Assembly (NCBI GenBank): GCA_028751875.1
Contig: CM054134.1
Coordinates: 48,259,123 to 48,323,122 of the forward strand
Direction: 5' to 3'
Source: Rapana venosa
Lineage: Eukaryota; Mollusca; Gastropoda; Neogastropoda; Muricidae
Length of the DNA: 64,000 nt
Shown here: one piece after another, positions 1 through 13,499 of the stretch
Numbering within the stretch: the first letter of the stretch is position 1
Layout: every line of letters starts with the position of its first letter
Notes under the pieces: generated by a model
The model's input: the letters and a program-made list of their open reading frames with translations, nothing else
Databases searched by the model: none
What the model was told of the DNA's origin: nothing
Made by a program: the position numbers and the translations under genes

Positions 1-123
1 AACTCTGCATATAGGGGGAAAGTTGTACTCTATTTCCTGCGAACAGATGAGTGATGGAAAAAAAAAAAAGGGCAGATCCACCCCCCCTACCTCCCCTAAC
101 ACAGTCATTGTGCAGAGCCGAGC

Positions 124-1165
124 CACTGATTATGGCCTGTGGCAGAAAGATTCATCCAGCCTCACCCACTCCCTTTCCAATTACGTCTTCTTCCAGTCCC
201 TATTTTCAGCCTGCTCTGCTTATTTAAAAAGAACCCCCACCCTATCCCATCCCCCACCCCCTCCCCCAAATTCAAGAGGAAATCAGAAAGGAAATGAATA
301 CTGTAAAAGAAGGAATGCAGAAAAAGAAGACTTGGGTGTCCTTTAGCCATTAAACTGATGAAGTTGGGGAGAGACGCAGAAGCATCCCATAGAGCACCCT
401 GGTGGGCTGCACATCTATTTCGGCTTCCAGGTTTTCAGTCCACTGCAAGCAGGAATGGGTTTCAGGGGGAGAGGAAGGCATGGGGCTTATTTTAAGATTA
501 TAAGAATCTGAGATTGGGACGGAGCACAGGGGAGGGGAGGTGGGGGGTGGGAACACGAATGCGGGAATCATAAGTATCAAAGCAAATGTTAGGGAAAAGA
601 GGCTTTTGAAGAGGGAGAAAAGACTGTCCACTTTCGACTTTTTTGTAAAACTATGATTTACTTACAAACTGAGCAGTACCGTAATGCCTTGGGGCTTGCA
701 GGTAGTTGAGGGTGGAAAGAAATATAAAACCTTCAGACTTAAGCTGTATCAGTGGAAACAAACTGTTTGGCTTGACTCTTTGGTAGGGAGAGGGCAGGGA
801 AACCATCGATCAAGGAATGATACGCTTGGCTGTCGTCTGTTTACCTTCTTCAGCTTCTTTTACCCAAACCTTTTCCATCTCTCACCCCCAGCCTCCACTC
901 TCAGACGAGAGGGGGAGTAAGTGGATGAAATGGAGTGGTTACAAATGGAATAAGTAGCACAGCTTTCGCTGAGGGAGAGCCGCTTCGACAGGATAAATAT
1001 TAGCTTGTGTTCTCTCTTCTGGAGGAAATTAAGAAAACAGCGTGAGAGGTTTAGGGGTGGGGGGTGTGGGGATTTATTGGTTATGGTCCAGACTGTTCTG
1101 ACATCATTTATGTGATTTGAATCGGGAAAGAAAACCCAGTTGAAGATTGTCTGTTGTAAACAGGG
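124..1165 (+). repeat. Repeat family R1, copy A
   Basis: This block matches 24523-25575 in direct orientation. Conserved stretches are around 130-200 (ctgtggcagaaagatt), 285-430 (ggaaatgaatactgtaaa to the tcggcttcc segment) and, most strikingly, 820-1160. In the last, a run of about 100 bases near 918-1021 is identical to about 25302-25405. The middle part (about 430-800) is poorly matched. No gene-like structure is visible. A third, shorter copy lies at 13500-13770. Confidence 0.8.
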
Positions 1166-2368
1166 GCTTGGTGGCTCAAGTCCCTGATATCCCTTATTAC
1201 ACCTTCACTTATTCATTCTGTTTCCCGCCATGCGTGGTTTAGGCTACAACCTTACCATTCTTGGACTAGGAAAATGGAATGTTTAAAAATCGAAATCGAA
1301 TTATTTCATGTCATGTACGGTCAGATTGCAAGGAAGTGAATGCCATTGCTATATTGCGGAAGTGTTATCATTAGGCCAGATTTTAGAGCCACTGGGGAAA
1401 TGGGATTCTGCCTGTAAAAAGAGAGGGATGGGATAATGGCAGAGGGAAGGAGCGTGTCCACAAGAAGATACGGCTTGAGGCTAAGCTCGAACGCTCATAG
1501 TCAAGTTAGAAAAATTGATTTGAATAAACTTTTCTTATAAAGGCAAGCCTCTGTGAAATGTGGTATCAAAATGTGATGGCTGAAATGCTTTGTTTTTGAA
1601 ATTGTCTTTATACCTTGCGATGGCTGATATGCTTTGTTTTTGATATTGACTTTATATATTGCAGTACTTTCTGTTGTTACTGAGACTGTTCAGTTATTCG
1701 ATGTGTTTCTTTCTCTTGACTTGTTTGACTTTACCCTTAGCTCCTTTGCAGTCAGTCGTTGGGGCACTGCAGTCAACTTTTGGAAGGCGCTGTGTCTTGG
1801 GCAAGTTGAAGGTGATGAAACTCGATGTAGCCCATCTCTCTCCAAGTTGCGTCCTGGGTATGTTTATGTGGTCCAAGTTATCTGTCATACTTCGCCTACT
1901 TTTCACCAGGTTTCTTTAGTAATTAGATTATTTGGTAGAGAGAGAGAGACTTGGTATATTACAGGCTTGATTGAATAACAGTAATGAGATCTACAGGGTA
2001 AAAATGTACAAAGCTATTAAATGTACTCCATCATCGTATTTTTCTATCCTTATTAAATATTCAAAGACGAACACAATAAACTGCAGTATTTTTTTGATGT
2101 CCTTAGTGGTCACATGAAACCAAGTGAGGATGTCAGTCAGTCAGCCATTGTATTGTTTTCATTATATTGTACTGTATCAAATCTATTGTGTCAGCCTAAT
2201 ATTTGGACTGCTGTACCCAGGAAGAGGTCGTTGCCCTAATATAGACAGAGACGTTTCTGGGTTTTTTTCCACCCCTCAAGACGATAGCATCTTTGAAGGG
2301 GGATGAAGGTATTTCCCAGAGACAGTACAGTTGTGTTGTTGTTGCAAGTTCTATGTATCAAATGCATT

Positions 2369-2369
<1 letters not shown>
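1166..2369. other. No gene seen; short local duplication
   Basis: AT-rich non-coding sequence. The only structure is a direct duplication of about 43 bp (1577-1664) in which 'atgctttgtttttga' recurs. Short open frames here have no coding character. Confidence 0.5.
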
Positions 2370-2402
<33 letters not shown>

Positions 2403-2423
2403 CACACACACACACACACACAC

Positions 2424-2459
<36 letters not shown>

Positions 2460-2471
2460 AACACAGAGTTC

Positions 2472-2552
<81 letters not shown>
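2370..2552. repeat. Compound microsatellite (AC)n then (GA)n
   Basis: An almost pure AC tract (2370-2459) with three CAA interruptions is followed, after a short spacer, by (GA)n from 2476 to 2552. Long apparent frames over it (poly Cys-Val, His-Thr, Arg-Glu) are repeat artefacts. Confidence 0.97.
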
Positions 2553-2555
<3 letters not shown>

Positions 2556-2872
2556 TTGTCATTGCTAATTTCCTATTAATTAAAGTGAGCCTCCTATTCT
2601 GTCATCTTTTGCAGTCTCCAATCCCCCTGTTGGGTTGTTCTCTCTATATGATAGCGTTGACTTTGCTGTGTACAGGACGGACTGAGGATCGTCACTGTGT
2701 AGGGACGGAGTGAAGATGTTGATGATATCTGTTTCCACCTTGCCCTTGCCCAGCCTAGCTCTCTTCTCATTAACTCTTGTTTTTCTACACCAGAGTTCAT
2801 GCCAACACCCACGAATACAAAAACACGCGTATGCTCCTACGCGCCCGAGTAAACACCCAGGCATACTCGCAG

Positions 2873-2909
2873 ACAGACAGACAGACGCGCGTGCACGCGC
2901 ACACGCATA

Positions 2910-2990
<81 letters not shown>

Positions 2991-3086
2991 TCAAACAGAA
3001 TGTGCATTAAGCACAAACTTAAAGTGGAAAGGCGTTAAAGCGAAGAAGAAGAACAACAACACACACACACACACATACACACACAC

Positions 3087-3166
<80 letters not shown>

Positions 3167-3191
3167 ACATACACACTTACACACACACACC
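2873..3191. repeat. (AGAC/ACGC/AC)n microsatellite cluster
   Basis: Two arrays. 2873-2990 runs from AGAC through ACGC into pure AC. 3058-3191 is AC with several ACTT interruptions. The segment between (2991-3057) ends in an AAG/AAC ladder like the tail of a short retroposon. Flanks 2553-2872 hold nothing I recognise. Confidence 0.95.
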
Positions 3192-5140
3192 CTTTCTTTT
3201 TTTCCCCCTTGTCTAATATCACTAAGAGTGAACAAACGTAAAATCGAAGACAACAACAACACACGCACCAGATGAGTGGGAGAGAGTGGAGAGAGAGAGG
3301 GAGGGGGGGGGGGGGGGGGGGTCGGCACACATGGCTGTGAGGACTGATGATATCAAATGGCGCCCAGCTACAGAAGGAGTCGGATGACAGGGACAAGGTC
3401 AATAGGAATCCCTGCTTAGGAATAAATCCCTCTGCTCTGCTGTGTGTTTGCTTTGCACAGAGCTGGCGATGTGAGCTACAAGTTTCTTCCATTGCCCACT
3501 TGCTGCTGCTGCTGGTGGTACTATACTGGGGCCGTGGTAGGGTTCTTGGTGGTGGTGGTGGCGGGGGTAGGGTTTGGGAGTGAGAAGTGGTGAGGGTTGA
3601 AGGGGTAGTGGGGTGGAAAGGGGGGGGGGGGGGGTAAAGGGAGCAAGAGAGGCCCTGGATGGGAGGTGGAAAATAGTGGTAGATGAGATAGATGGGAAGG
3701 AGGGCATGGAGACGGGTAGACCAGGAGAGAAAAGCCGGGAAAAACAAAGAGAGGAAGACAAGCATGAACCAACAGTGATGGAGGGACGTCTGGGGTGTCA
3801 TTAAGTGTTTTGTTTGTTTGAGGGTTTTTTCTTCCTTACTCGTTAACTAGCTCAAGACGTTGAATTGCGCGACCCTGGCCCAAAAGTAAATAGACATTAT
3901 GTTGTAACTGCATAGCACATCGCTTTATACTAACACAGCAGATGAAAACACTATAATATAAAATAATAGCGGCACTACAAAGATATTAACTAGATATAAC
4001 TCAGTCTTGACTACGGACGTAAAACCCTAACTTTACCCGGGAAATCTGTTGGGTTTGTTTGACCCGATTCGCACGTTCGTCTGTTTTGCGATTCGCAGTC
4101 AGTGTACTAGTCGCAGCCCCCGTAATGAAGGAAATGAGAAGAAGGTAAGTACATTTACTTGAGCATTTAACAAATATGTTCAGTTCAGGACGAAATCATA
4201 TTCCTCGTAATCGGAGCTCTGGGGTTAAGGAGGTGGGGTTGGGTTTTGACCTTTGCGCTGGCATCTGGTCCCTTACCAAATAAATACAGTCAGCAGCATT
4301 CCACACAAAGTGTCCAGACCTGGGAGTCGGTTCTTATCTCTTGTCGAGCGTGTCCACTCTACGACTTCAACCAGTTAACGACATCACAGACTCGGTACGA
4401 GGTTTACGAATGATGGTAGTTGATATAAAGAAGTAAAGACAGAATGTGACAAACAGACGTACATACATGCCATGCCAAGGCAGATGAGAGGGAGAAACAA
4501 AAGATACTACACAGCCAAGTGTGGACGAAAGAGAGAGTGGAGAATGTAGGGTTTTGGAGATGGTCACCACCCCATGGCGGATGTGTCGGTCACTGTTGCT
4601 CTGATGAAATTGAAATGAGCAGCATAGGAAGAGCAGAATCTGTACTTAACAGAAGATCATCAATGATGATGATGAAGAAAAAATATAGATGATAATATAT
4701 ATGATTTTGTAGTAACATCAAAATGATGACAAAAAGTAAAGAAAAATGAAAAGGGGGAACGTGAATAACTGGGTTGTTGCTTTTTTAAATTAAGGAAAGC
4801 ATTTTCCTCATACTAAGTATTTTTTCTTTTAGAAAATCTGTTAAAGGCAATAAAAACAACAACAAAACAAACAAACGAACAACAAAGAGTAACGGCAGAA
4901 AGAAAACGACCAGCTACAGTAGAAAGGGGCATTAGGAAGAATAAGAGAGGACGGGGTCAGCCAGCGTTAAAAGTCAAGCTGGCCTCATTTACAGATTAGC
5001 GTGTTTATTTTGCAGGGAGCTGCTTGGCTTCCTTCTTCTTTTGCATTGTCTGGGAATGGCCCTCTTTCACAGTGATGGACAACTTGATGGGGATCTCAGA
5101 AAGGCTTTTAAACTGGGCTCTAGCTTTTCACAGTTGAGAT
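3192..5140. other. No gene seen
   Basis: Non-coding sequence with two G runs (about 3303-3321 and 3621-3634), a GGT/GGC-rich stretch (3545-3640) and otherwise unique AT-rich DNA. No splice-bounded open frame stands out. Confidence 0.45.
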
Positions 5141-5400
5141 TTCAGACTCTGAGTCTGTCTCTGTCTGTCTCTGTGTCTCTCTCTGTGTCTGTGTCTATCT
5201 CTTTCAGTCTCTGTCTGTCTGTCTGTCTCTCTCTCCCTTCCTTTCTCTCCCCCCCCCCTCCCCCCCTCTCTCTCTCTCTCTGTAGCCCCATCACTCAGGG
5301 TTTTTGTTGTTTTTTGAAAGAAAATCAAGAATCCTTTTGTGGTGTGTGTGGGTGGGTGGGCGGGCGCGTGTGTACGTGCGTCCGCGCGCGCGCTTGCACC
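5141..5400. repeat. Degenerate TCTG/CT tract and GT/GC tract
   Basis: Imperfect pyrimidine repeats (CTGT and CT units, 5148-5281) are followed by a G+T/GC alternating region (5341-5395) with gcgcgcgcgc, a potential Z-DNA former. Confidence 0.85.
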
Positions 5401-6671
5401 CTCACAGTGTATCAGAGAGAACCGTGTCTGCATGTAAACAATAATCTCTGCGATGCAAGATCTTCATGTAACGTAGTTATTTGATTTTTTACATTTTATG
5501 GCCACGTGCTTGCTCCATTTCGGATTTTTAGTGTAGTTTGCAAGACAGCTATGATGGCTCAAGGTATCGTAAAGTAGCTCACCCGGCAAAGACAGGTTGC
5601 TTTTATTGTGGGATGTAGTCGGCAGCTGTTCTCAACTTTCTCTGCTTTTTTTTTTCTACCCCCTCAGGGTTGATTTTTCTGTTCTATGCATTTTACGTCA
5701 GACTTGGACATTCTCCCAATTTCTTTCCCTGCCTATTGTTTTTCTTCATCTGATATCTATTACTGTCTGTCGAGTTTAAGATCAAGAACAGAATAAAGAA
5801 AAATTCTATCTTTGACAGCCGAAGACTGGATAGAACGTGTGGTGGTGGTAGTTTTTTTTGTTTGGTGGGGGGGGGGGGGGGATGTGCACGTGCGCATGTG
5901 TGTGTTTGTGTGTACACAAGGGTTGGTGCGTAAGCGCTTGCGCGTGCATACGACCATGTGTGCGCACGCATACATGTGTGCTGGTATACATGCACGATGT
6001 TTAGTACAGCAGCGCAAGAAAAGCAGATCGCTAAGTGAACAGACAAGCCTGCCCCTTAAACCATGGAGAAGTAAACCAAACCGAGTTCCACCCATATTTG
6101 CGGAGTTTGTTTTCATGTGAATAACATATTGTCTTATTTTTCTCTGCTTCTTTTTTTGCGTTGTTTTTGTTTGTTTGGTTGTTGTTTGTGGGTTTTTTGT
6201 ATGTGTTGAATATGGCTGTTGTTTTTGCACTGCTAGCGGGCGTTGAGTGTATCTTGGTGGTAGTGCATCAGAGACATTCGCTACCTGTATCAGTCTTGTT
6301 TTTCTTGCTGCCAGCGGTCGTCTGTTTAGCAACGCGAGTTTCCAGCAGTATCCTTTTATAAAAATGTGTGTCCTATTTTGGAAAACAGTTGCTCTAGATA
6401 CTCACACTCCTTTTTCTTGCCTTTTGTGTTTTCCTACCAGAATGTGGTTAAACCTCTTCTTTTTGTCTTCGCCGTGTGCACAGTCCAGTTTTGATATCAC
6501 TCTTATTTAAACCGTCTTTTCCAGAAACCAGCTGCTCAGACATGATAGACACCTTCATCTTGTTTTTCAGTAGTAATGAACTGTAGTGCGTGGGTTTTGC
6601 ATCTTTCATTTGTTGTACTGGAGCCATGTTTTTAGACTTTATCCCTTTTTCTCCCTAAGACATGAAAATAA
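5401..6671. other. No gene seen
   Basis: Contains a short G run (5868-5881) and an alternating purine-pyrimidine stretch (5883-5995). The remainder is T-rich non-coding DNA. Confidence 0.4.
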
Positions 6672-6713
6672 TCACACACACACGCACACACACGCACGCA
6701 CGCTCGCACGCGC

Positions 6714-6758
<45 letters not shown>

Positions 6759-6785
6759 CACACACACACTCGTGCACGCACATTT
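6672..6785. repeat. (AC/ACGC)n microsatellite
   Basis: An AC tract passes into ACGC units and back into AC, the same composite pattern seen at 2.9 and 42.5 kb. Confidence 0.95.
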
Positions 6786-6959
6786 GCAATATAATGTGTA
6801 CATCTTACATTTTAACATGGTGATGCTTTCTAAGATTTCAGCTAAACCATAATTATTTAATGACCGGAAGGGGAAGGGGAGGGAGGGGGTCGTTCTGCTC
6901 ATTTTGTAATGTCAGACTTTGTCATTGACTTACTTCTCTGGTAGACATTTGTATCAAGC

Positions 6960-8640
6960 TTCAAGCGCTAATCAGGCCACGAAGGTCGTCGTTCTTATTC
7001 AAACTTGCATATGAAAAAGTTGTAGTGATCTGATGGGTTGAAGGAAAATACGCCTTTGGGAATTTTGTGGTTGCTGCACCGGACAGAGACCTGGTGGTAG
7101 TCGCTGAGACCTTCAGCAACCTTGTGCCTGCCTCCAGTATCACGGTGGTCTTGTTAATTAGTAAGTACTCCTGGCTCTCTCCTTCAGCCTTTTTTTCTCC
7201 ACCCTCCTCCCTTCCCCCCACCCCCCACTGAAGGATGGCTCTTGATAAGAAGTGCTGGCAGTGTGGAGAGGGCACCTCCATCCTGGTGGTCGGCAGAGCA
7301 TGGAGGGAGGTAGAGTGAAATGAAGCACAGAGACAGCAACTTGGTGAGGGGAAAGTTTTTCTCTGCTCACGTCCATCTATATCCATTTAGTCCGTGTCGG
7401 AAGCTATTTAGAACAGGATTTCCTCCCCCCCCCCCAGTCTTTGCTGCTGCCTCTAGGATTTCACGCCTCAGTGGACTCTTTGGGGCAGAAAGAGAGGCCC
7501 AGAGAAGTAAGTTGGATGGCGTCCTTTGAAGACCTGTCCACAGAGCCCATTTCTTGGGCTGAGAAAAAGAATGCTGGCTGACGGGCGAACTTTGTGAAGA
7601 CATGTAGAGTGTCAGTGTTATGGGGAAGGCAGATACTTAGATGGTCCTTACTGGGAGGGATCGATCGATCAGCTGCTATCAGTTAGTTTCCACCACATCT
7701 TCATTTCCTTTCTCACACTCCTTCTCCTAGCTCAGGCCGGGCTAGAGGTGTACAGGGGCAAGCAATCATAGGCCAGCAGTCCAGGCGGTTAGCTGTAAGG
7801 GGATTGGCGGTGGGAGGCTGATTGACCGATGAGAGACAGTGAAGAAGCAGGGAGAGGGCTGGAATGAGCTCAAGACAGGCTGTATTTGTTGTGCTGTCTG
7901 TCACCTTTGGACAAACCGATTGTATTTGGGAAAACCCAAAAAGGTCATTCGAAGATTGTTTTATTTTTCTTTCATTTTTTTCTTTTCTTTTATCGGTTCA
8001 TTTGGAGTCTTTACAGCAACACAGAGTCCCATTCCTTGTGAAAAGTCATCAGTCATGACTCGCGACAGCTTCGTTCCCAGTGGGGCTGTACACCATTTTT
8101 AACAGCTAGACCCCAGACATCGACAGATTTCTGGTCCATTTAGCTGGCTGGGTGTCGGTTATGAAATTGTCTGTATGGTTTTCTTCTAGAAATGGAATTT
8201 TGTTTGGTATTTTCGTCACGGAATAAGGAGGCGTGATTCTGTAAACAGCTTTTTTTTTCTTCTTCATCAGTATATCCCTTTTGTCAGAAGGATGAGTGTG
8301 AAAGCCATTTTAAAACCTTGGCTTACCTTGAGGATTAGTGAATCTTTTCATTATAAGAGGGGTCCAGTCTGGGAAGAGAACATCTAGAAGTAAAGCGAGT
8401 TGCTTGTCTCTGCACTGAGCCTGCAAGAGGGAGATGGATGGTCAGTCAGTTTGCTATGGCCATTGCAGGAGGAACTGAAGTACAAGTGTCAGCAAGACAG
8501 AGTGCCCATACAGGGCAGATGTGGTGGCCAGGCGTAGTGGACTGAATTTGACTTTGTGGACAGAGGGAGAGGGAATGGGGTGCTCTGGTCAGAGAAAAGA
8601 GTGGACTGCTTTGAGTCTGTCTGGTTGTCAAATGTGAAAG
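6960..8640 (+). repeat. Repeat family R2, copy 1
   Basis: First of four diverged direct copies. Landmarks in order: 'atcaggccacgaaggt' (about 6970), 'aaggatggctcttgataag' (7231), 'attggcggtgggaggctgat' (about 7803), 'caccatttttaacagctaga' (8091) and 'atggtcagtcagtttgctat' (about 8439). The same order is found in copies 2 and 4 in full and in copy 3 in part. It has no coding capacity and no terminal repeats that I can see, so it looks like a duplicated genomic block rather than a recognised transposon. Confidence 0.8.
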
Positions 8641-8924
8641 GATTTGGTGGATGTGTAAAAAGAAGCTTGATAAATGATGGTAAAGGTTTTATTTTTTAGA
8701 TTGTGGATGTTGTGTGTATATTTTGGTATGTGTACTTTTGTATATAGCTTAGATCTTACATTATTCCAAGACTATTACTTCAGCCAAGATACTCGGTATG
8801 ATTGGAAGTAAAAGTCAAATGTTGAAAACTTTTGTACTTTATGTATTTTCTTTTTCACTTCATCTCACAAACGTATTTTCTCTTTCACTTCTTCATCTCA
8901 CAGGTGTCTGTATCAGGGTTGACT

Positions 8925-9896
8925 CACTAATCAGGCCACCACGTTGTCACTAGTAATGCCAGGAGATGAAAAAAAAAAAGGTCACTTTCTGGCGGGATAA
9001 AGAACCTATGGCGCCCATTGAGAGCTTAGACTACTTTAGTGTGTCATGAGTATCTCGGTGGTCTTATTAGTCCTTTCTTCCCTCCCCTATATCCTCACAT
9101 TGTCTCCCCGAGCCCCAGTGAAGGATGGCTCTTGATAAGGAGTGCTGGCAGTGTGGAGAGGGCACCTCCATCTTGGGTGGTGGGCAAGGGGGGGGGGGGG
9201 GGGGGGGGGGGGGTAAAGTGAAGCGAAGCGAGAGACAGCGGATTGGTGTGTTGAACGTTCCTCTCTGCGCACGACCATCCATACCCTTTCTGTTCCCTGT
9301 CTGCCGTCTCCCATTAAAGTCTGTGCGGGAGGCTATTTGGGACAGGATTTCCTTTTCTCCCAATCAGTCTTTGCAGTTGCCGTCGGGATTTTTCGCGCTA
9401 GTGGACCCTTTTGGGCAGAAGTAGGAGACGTGGGGAGCAAGTTTGATTCCATCCTTTGAAGGCCTATACACCCGAGTCTGTGTTTTAGGGAGAGAGAAAG
9501 GGATGGCTGATACGTGAACTTTTTTGAAGACATCTACAGTGTCAGGTTTACGGGGAAAGGTAGACATTCACTCTGGGAGGCGATCAATCAGCTGCTATCT
9601 GTCAATTACCACTAGGTCTTCATCCCCCCTTGTCACTCTTGTTTTCTTCACTCACGCCAGGCTGTTGGCTGTAGGTAAAGGGGCAAGCAATCACAGGCCG
9701 GCAGTCCAGGCGATTAGCTATAAGGGGATTGGCGGCGGGAGGCTGATTGACCGATGGGAGACAAGGGAGAAGCAGAGAGAGAGAGAGGGCTGGAATAGGC
9801 TCAAGACAGGCTGTGTTTGTTGTGTTGTCTGTCACTGTTAGTCTAACCCACCCACCGTGTGTATGTATGGGAAAACCCCAGAAAGTGGTCTGAAGA

Positions 9897-9982
<86 letters not shown>

Positions 9983-11455
9983 TCTGTGCGCGCGCGCGCG
10001 CGCAGTATGTATGTAGAAAGTAAATGACAATAAAGCACACATAACTGAAACAGACAATGTAATGTGAATTAATTTGTATTGCTTGTGGTGTGGTGCTATT
10101 GTTGCATCCAGTATTGCTGTTGCTGTTGCTACTAGTAACTGGCCGGGCATGTGTGTAGATCCAGTGTGCATGGTTTATTCACTGTATTAAGGCTTTTTTT
10201 TTCTTCTTCTTTTTTTGCATTTCCAGTTTTCCTCTAGTTGATTGCTAATAAGAACTAGTGTTTACGCGTGGTTGTGTCTGAGTGCGGGCTTTTGATCACT
10301 TAAACTATTTTCATTACGAAAAAGAACAGACCAATACTACAAGAAAATAGACTTCAGTTGATGCTCCTTTCTTTACCAGCTTTTGTGTCAACAGAAACAA
10401 CTTGAAAATACGCTTGACTATTCTTATCGTATCTCTTTATCAGATCACTCCCTATCTAACTGTATTATTGTTCACAAAAACGTCAGATACTTATATATTG
10501 TAAGTATCATAACATCACAGCGTTTATCACTGATTCTCACAGTTCATGCAAGAGAGGGTCATTAGGAGTCCTTGCAGCGACGCATTTCCATTCCATTCCC
10601 TGTTTAAGGTCGTCTGTCCTGACTCTCGATGGCTTCATTCTCACTGGGGCCATACACCATTTTTAACAGCTGGACCCCAGACGTCGACAGATTTCTAGTC
10701 CATTTAGCTGACTGGGTGTTGGTTATGAAATTGTCTGTATGGTTTTCTTATGGGATGCAATTGTCTGTGTCTTTTTTTCATCACGAAATGAAACTAGGGA
10801 GGAAGGGGTGGAGGGGCGTGGTTGTATCTATGTAAGGGATATGATTGCAAAGCTTTACGTTGAAAGAACTGCGTCTACTCGCCATGGTTTCACATTGATG
10901 CCAAAACAAAAGATATCCCCTCCCTCCACAAGTATAAAAGTAACATTACAAAAAAAACCCACCACCCTTGAAAGAAAAAGGCCCTGATATAGCAAAATCC
11001 ATGCCCATGAATCTATGGAGTCACCTTATTTTCTAGACAAGTCCTGTTTGCATTTTAGTTGTCCTTTATATTATTTGGCCGCTCTTGGATTTGATATGAA
11101 AACTAGTCAGAAGGGTCACATTGGAATGCATTCCTGGATGTCTAATTTGAGTCATGTTTAATAAAGGATTTGTGACAGTCTTTCACATGGAAGAGAGGAC
11201 CAGACAGGCAAAATGAACAACACCCAAAGCACACTGCTTGCCTTGCCACTGAGCATGCTGCATGGCTGGAGAGGGATGGTTCATCAACTTGCCATGACTC
11301 TTTGCGGGGGAGGTGAATAGAAGTGCAAGTGCGGGTGAGACAGGGAGCCATGCAGCAGGGTAATAATGAAGGAACAGAATTATTTGACAGTGTGGACAGA
11401 GGGCAAAGGGTAGGGGTCAGAGGAAACTGCTATACTGGTCTGTCTGGTGTGGATT
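8925..11455 (+). repeat. Repeat family R2, copy 2
   Basis: The landmarks recur at about 8931, 9121, 9728, 10655 and 11275. This copy is longer than copy 1 because a TC/CG microsatellite (9902-10004) and several hundred bases of other sequence interrupt it after the 'attggcggcgggaggctgat' block. A 27-base G run lies at 9187-9213. Copies 1 and 2 are adjacent and the most alike. Confidence 0.8.
9902..10004. repeat. (TC)n plus (GC)n microsatellite
   Basis: Pure TC to 9982 with one TTC interruption, then alternating GC (9987-10003). Confidence 0.97.
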
Positions 11456-11790
11456 CAACGATTGCTCGTATGTAGCCTATCTGTCTGATGGAAACACGGA
11501 GCAAAGGATCAGGTGGAGATTGGAAAACTTCGAAAGTGTCGTGATACATGTTTGTGCATGGGTTTTTTTCTTTTGTGTTCTCAGGATTTATAAATAAACA
11601 AGTTGTTTTCGTTCCTTGGCTAAGAGCTCCGAGGTTCACCCATGATGAGAGTTTTTGCGGATGTGCCATTTTTTTGGTTTGTTTGTTTTTAACCCACAAT
11701 TAAAGTAGCTGCATTTCGACTTTGGGGTTTTCTTTTATTTGTCAACTTTAGCTAACTTTATGCATAATTTACAGTATTGTCTACAAATAA

Positions 11791-11831
<41 letters not shown>

Positions 11832-12932
11832 CCTCTCTCTCTCTCCCCTCTCCCCTCTCCCTCTCCCCCTCTCCCTCCCCCCTTCTCTCTCCCCTCCTCC
11901 TCTTCCTTCACTGTCTGTTTTCTCTCTGGAACGTATTGAGATTGCTCAGGACAAAAAGAACACTTTCAGAACTTTGGGTAAATGACCGCTACATTAATAG
12001 TGGAGAGCATAATGTCCTTGTGAAAAGGGGGGGGGGGGGGGGGGTGATGGTAATTGAAGCATAATTATGTGATCAGGGAAAGAGGTAGGTGTGTGTGAAC
12101 AGAACACAAGATCGTTTATCGCTGTAGAAGCCCAGAAGGCCTGGGCCTATAGACACAAGTAAACAACATTTGTAGAGAAAAAAGTCAGAGGAGATTCAGA
12201 CAATTAAAAACATACGTCACTAATGGGTATTGAAATTGGTGATACTGTCCGAAATCACTGGGAACCAGTGTATGTATGTGTGTGCATGTGCGTGTGTGTG
12301 TGTGTGCGCGCGCACGCACGCGCGCGATGTTTTTCTTTGTGTGAATATATATCGCCATTTTTTTTATAAGTTCATACGCTGGAAGGAAAGAAGAAAAGGA
12401 GAAAATAATGTTCATTCAGTTCAAATAATTAATATGGTGACAAGTGAAAATGAACATGATCATTGCAAAACAACAATTTTCCAGTTTTATGGGAAGCAGC
12501 GAGATATCATCAGCTTAATAATATGGTGACAAAAGAGACTTCACATCGATTAAAATGATAACGAAAACAAAATGTTTTAAAGATTGATTAAAGAGGTAGT
12601 GTTTATGTCTGCGTGTGAGTGAGTGCGGGCTTTTATATCAGCTAAACCATTTTGACTACAGAATTAAAATCTATTCAGCAATATCTGCAGTCTTGATCAA
12701 GGTTTATACTTGTCTTGTGGACGATTTTTCCTTTTTCCTGTAATGCTGCGAAAGAAAGGGGTAAAATTAAAATGCTGGTAGCTTTGTGCTGTTTTGATAT
12801 TGCAAGGGCACTTCTATTTAAGGCTTTTCTATAATTAATTACACCTTAATATTTGGCTTATTCTGAAATAATTTTTTGGGTGAATATTTCTTACCATTTT
12901 TCTCCTTGCATTCCAAGTGTGGCCACTTTTAG
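11456..12932. other. Intergenic or intronic; TC tract and small shared segment
   Basis: (TC)n/CCCTCT-rich pyrimidine tract at 11793-11910, a G run at 12028-12042 and an alternating GT/GC stretch at 12285-12326. The segment 12600-12710 (gagtgcgggcttttatatca) is similar to 10255-10370, so block duplication extends here too. No coding evidence. Confidence 0.5.
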
Positions 12933-12991
12933 GTGATGGAGGCAGCCATGACGAGAGACTGGGCTATCAAAGCAGCAGCACGTGAAGACAG
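12933..12991 (+). other. Candidate upstream coding micro-exon
   Basis: A pyrimidine-rich acceptor (tttttctccttgca... ccacttttag, ending 12932) is followed by 59 nt with an in-frame ATG at 12936 that reads MEAAMTRDWAIKAAAREDR, where the last Arg codon is split AG|G. The donor is gtagtg at 12992, which is weak. The next secure exon at 37585 needs exactly two bases before its first G, so the two would splice to ...REDR-MEDMV... in frame. Chance agreement of phase alone is one in three, and the peptide does not resemble vertebrate NCKAP5 as I recall it. It could be a first coding exon of this gene, an internal exon or a decoy. Confidence 0.3.
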
Positions 12992-13499
12992 GTAGTGGAA
13001 AACACTAGCGTTTGTTTGGGCCAGTTGAGAGTCGAGCAACAATTAAGTACATGGAAAGCACCTTACCTCATAAGCACTGAGGCGTTCAAAGGGAAACATG
13101 TGCAGTTCTACTGGGAATTGTTCTTTGAGTTCTTAGTGGAGGACTTTGTTTGAAATTATTGTGATTTGAAGTGCACAGGATTACTGACATCGTCATCAAT
13201 GATTCTCCCCCCCCCCATCCCCTCTTCTGTTGGGAGGGGCGGGGGGATTCCTTTCATCTTTTGTTGTAGATGCAGTTAAAGAGATGAAGTAGCATGCATG
13301 CCTTCGATCCTCTCGTTTCGTTTAAAATATTTACACCGCAGTTACGATAAATCAAAGGCAATACGTAATATTGAATTACACGTATGTCGTTATACAAATA
13401 TTAGTGGAACGATTTGTGTATTCCTCATCTCTGTTTTCTATGCAATGTGCACTATTTCCCCTTCCCCCTTCCCCGTCCTGCCCTATGCAGGGAATGAAG

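Noticed and set aside
2236..3801. Long frames of Cys-Val, His-Thr, Ser-Leu and Arg-Glu repeats
   Set aside because: These are translations of AC/GT and CT/GA microsatellites, and recur at every such array in the window.
7231..7330. A small Cys-containing peptide (MALDKKCWQCGEGTS) conserved between two R2 copies
   Set aside because: Copy 3 has a stop within it and copy 4 loses the frame. Similarity follows the DNA duplication, with no sign of selection for the peptide.
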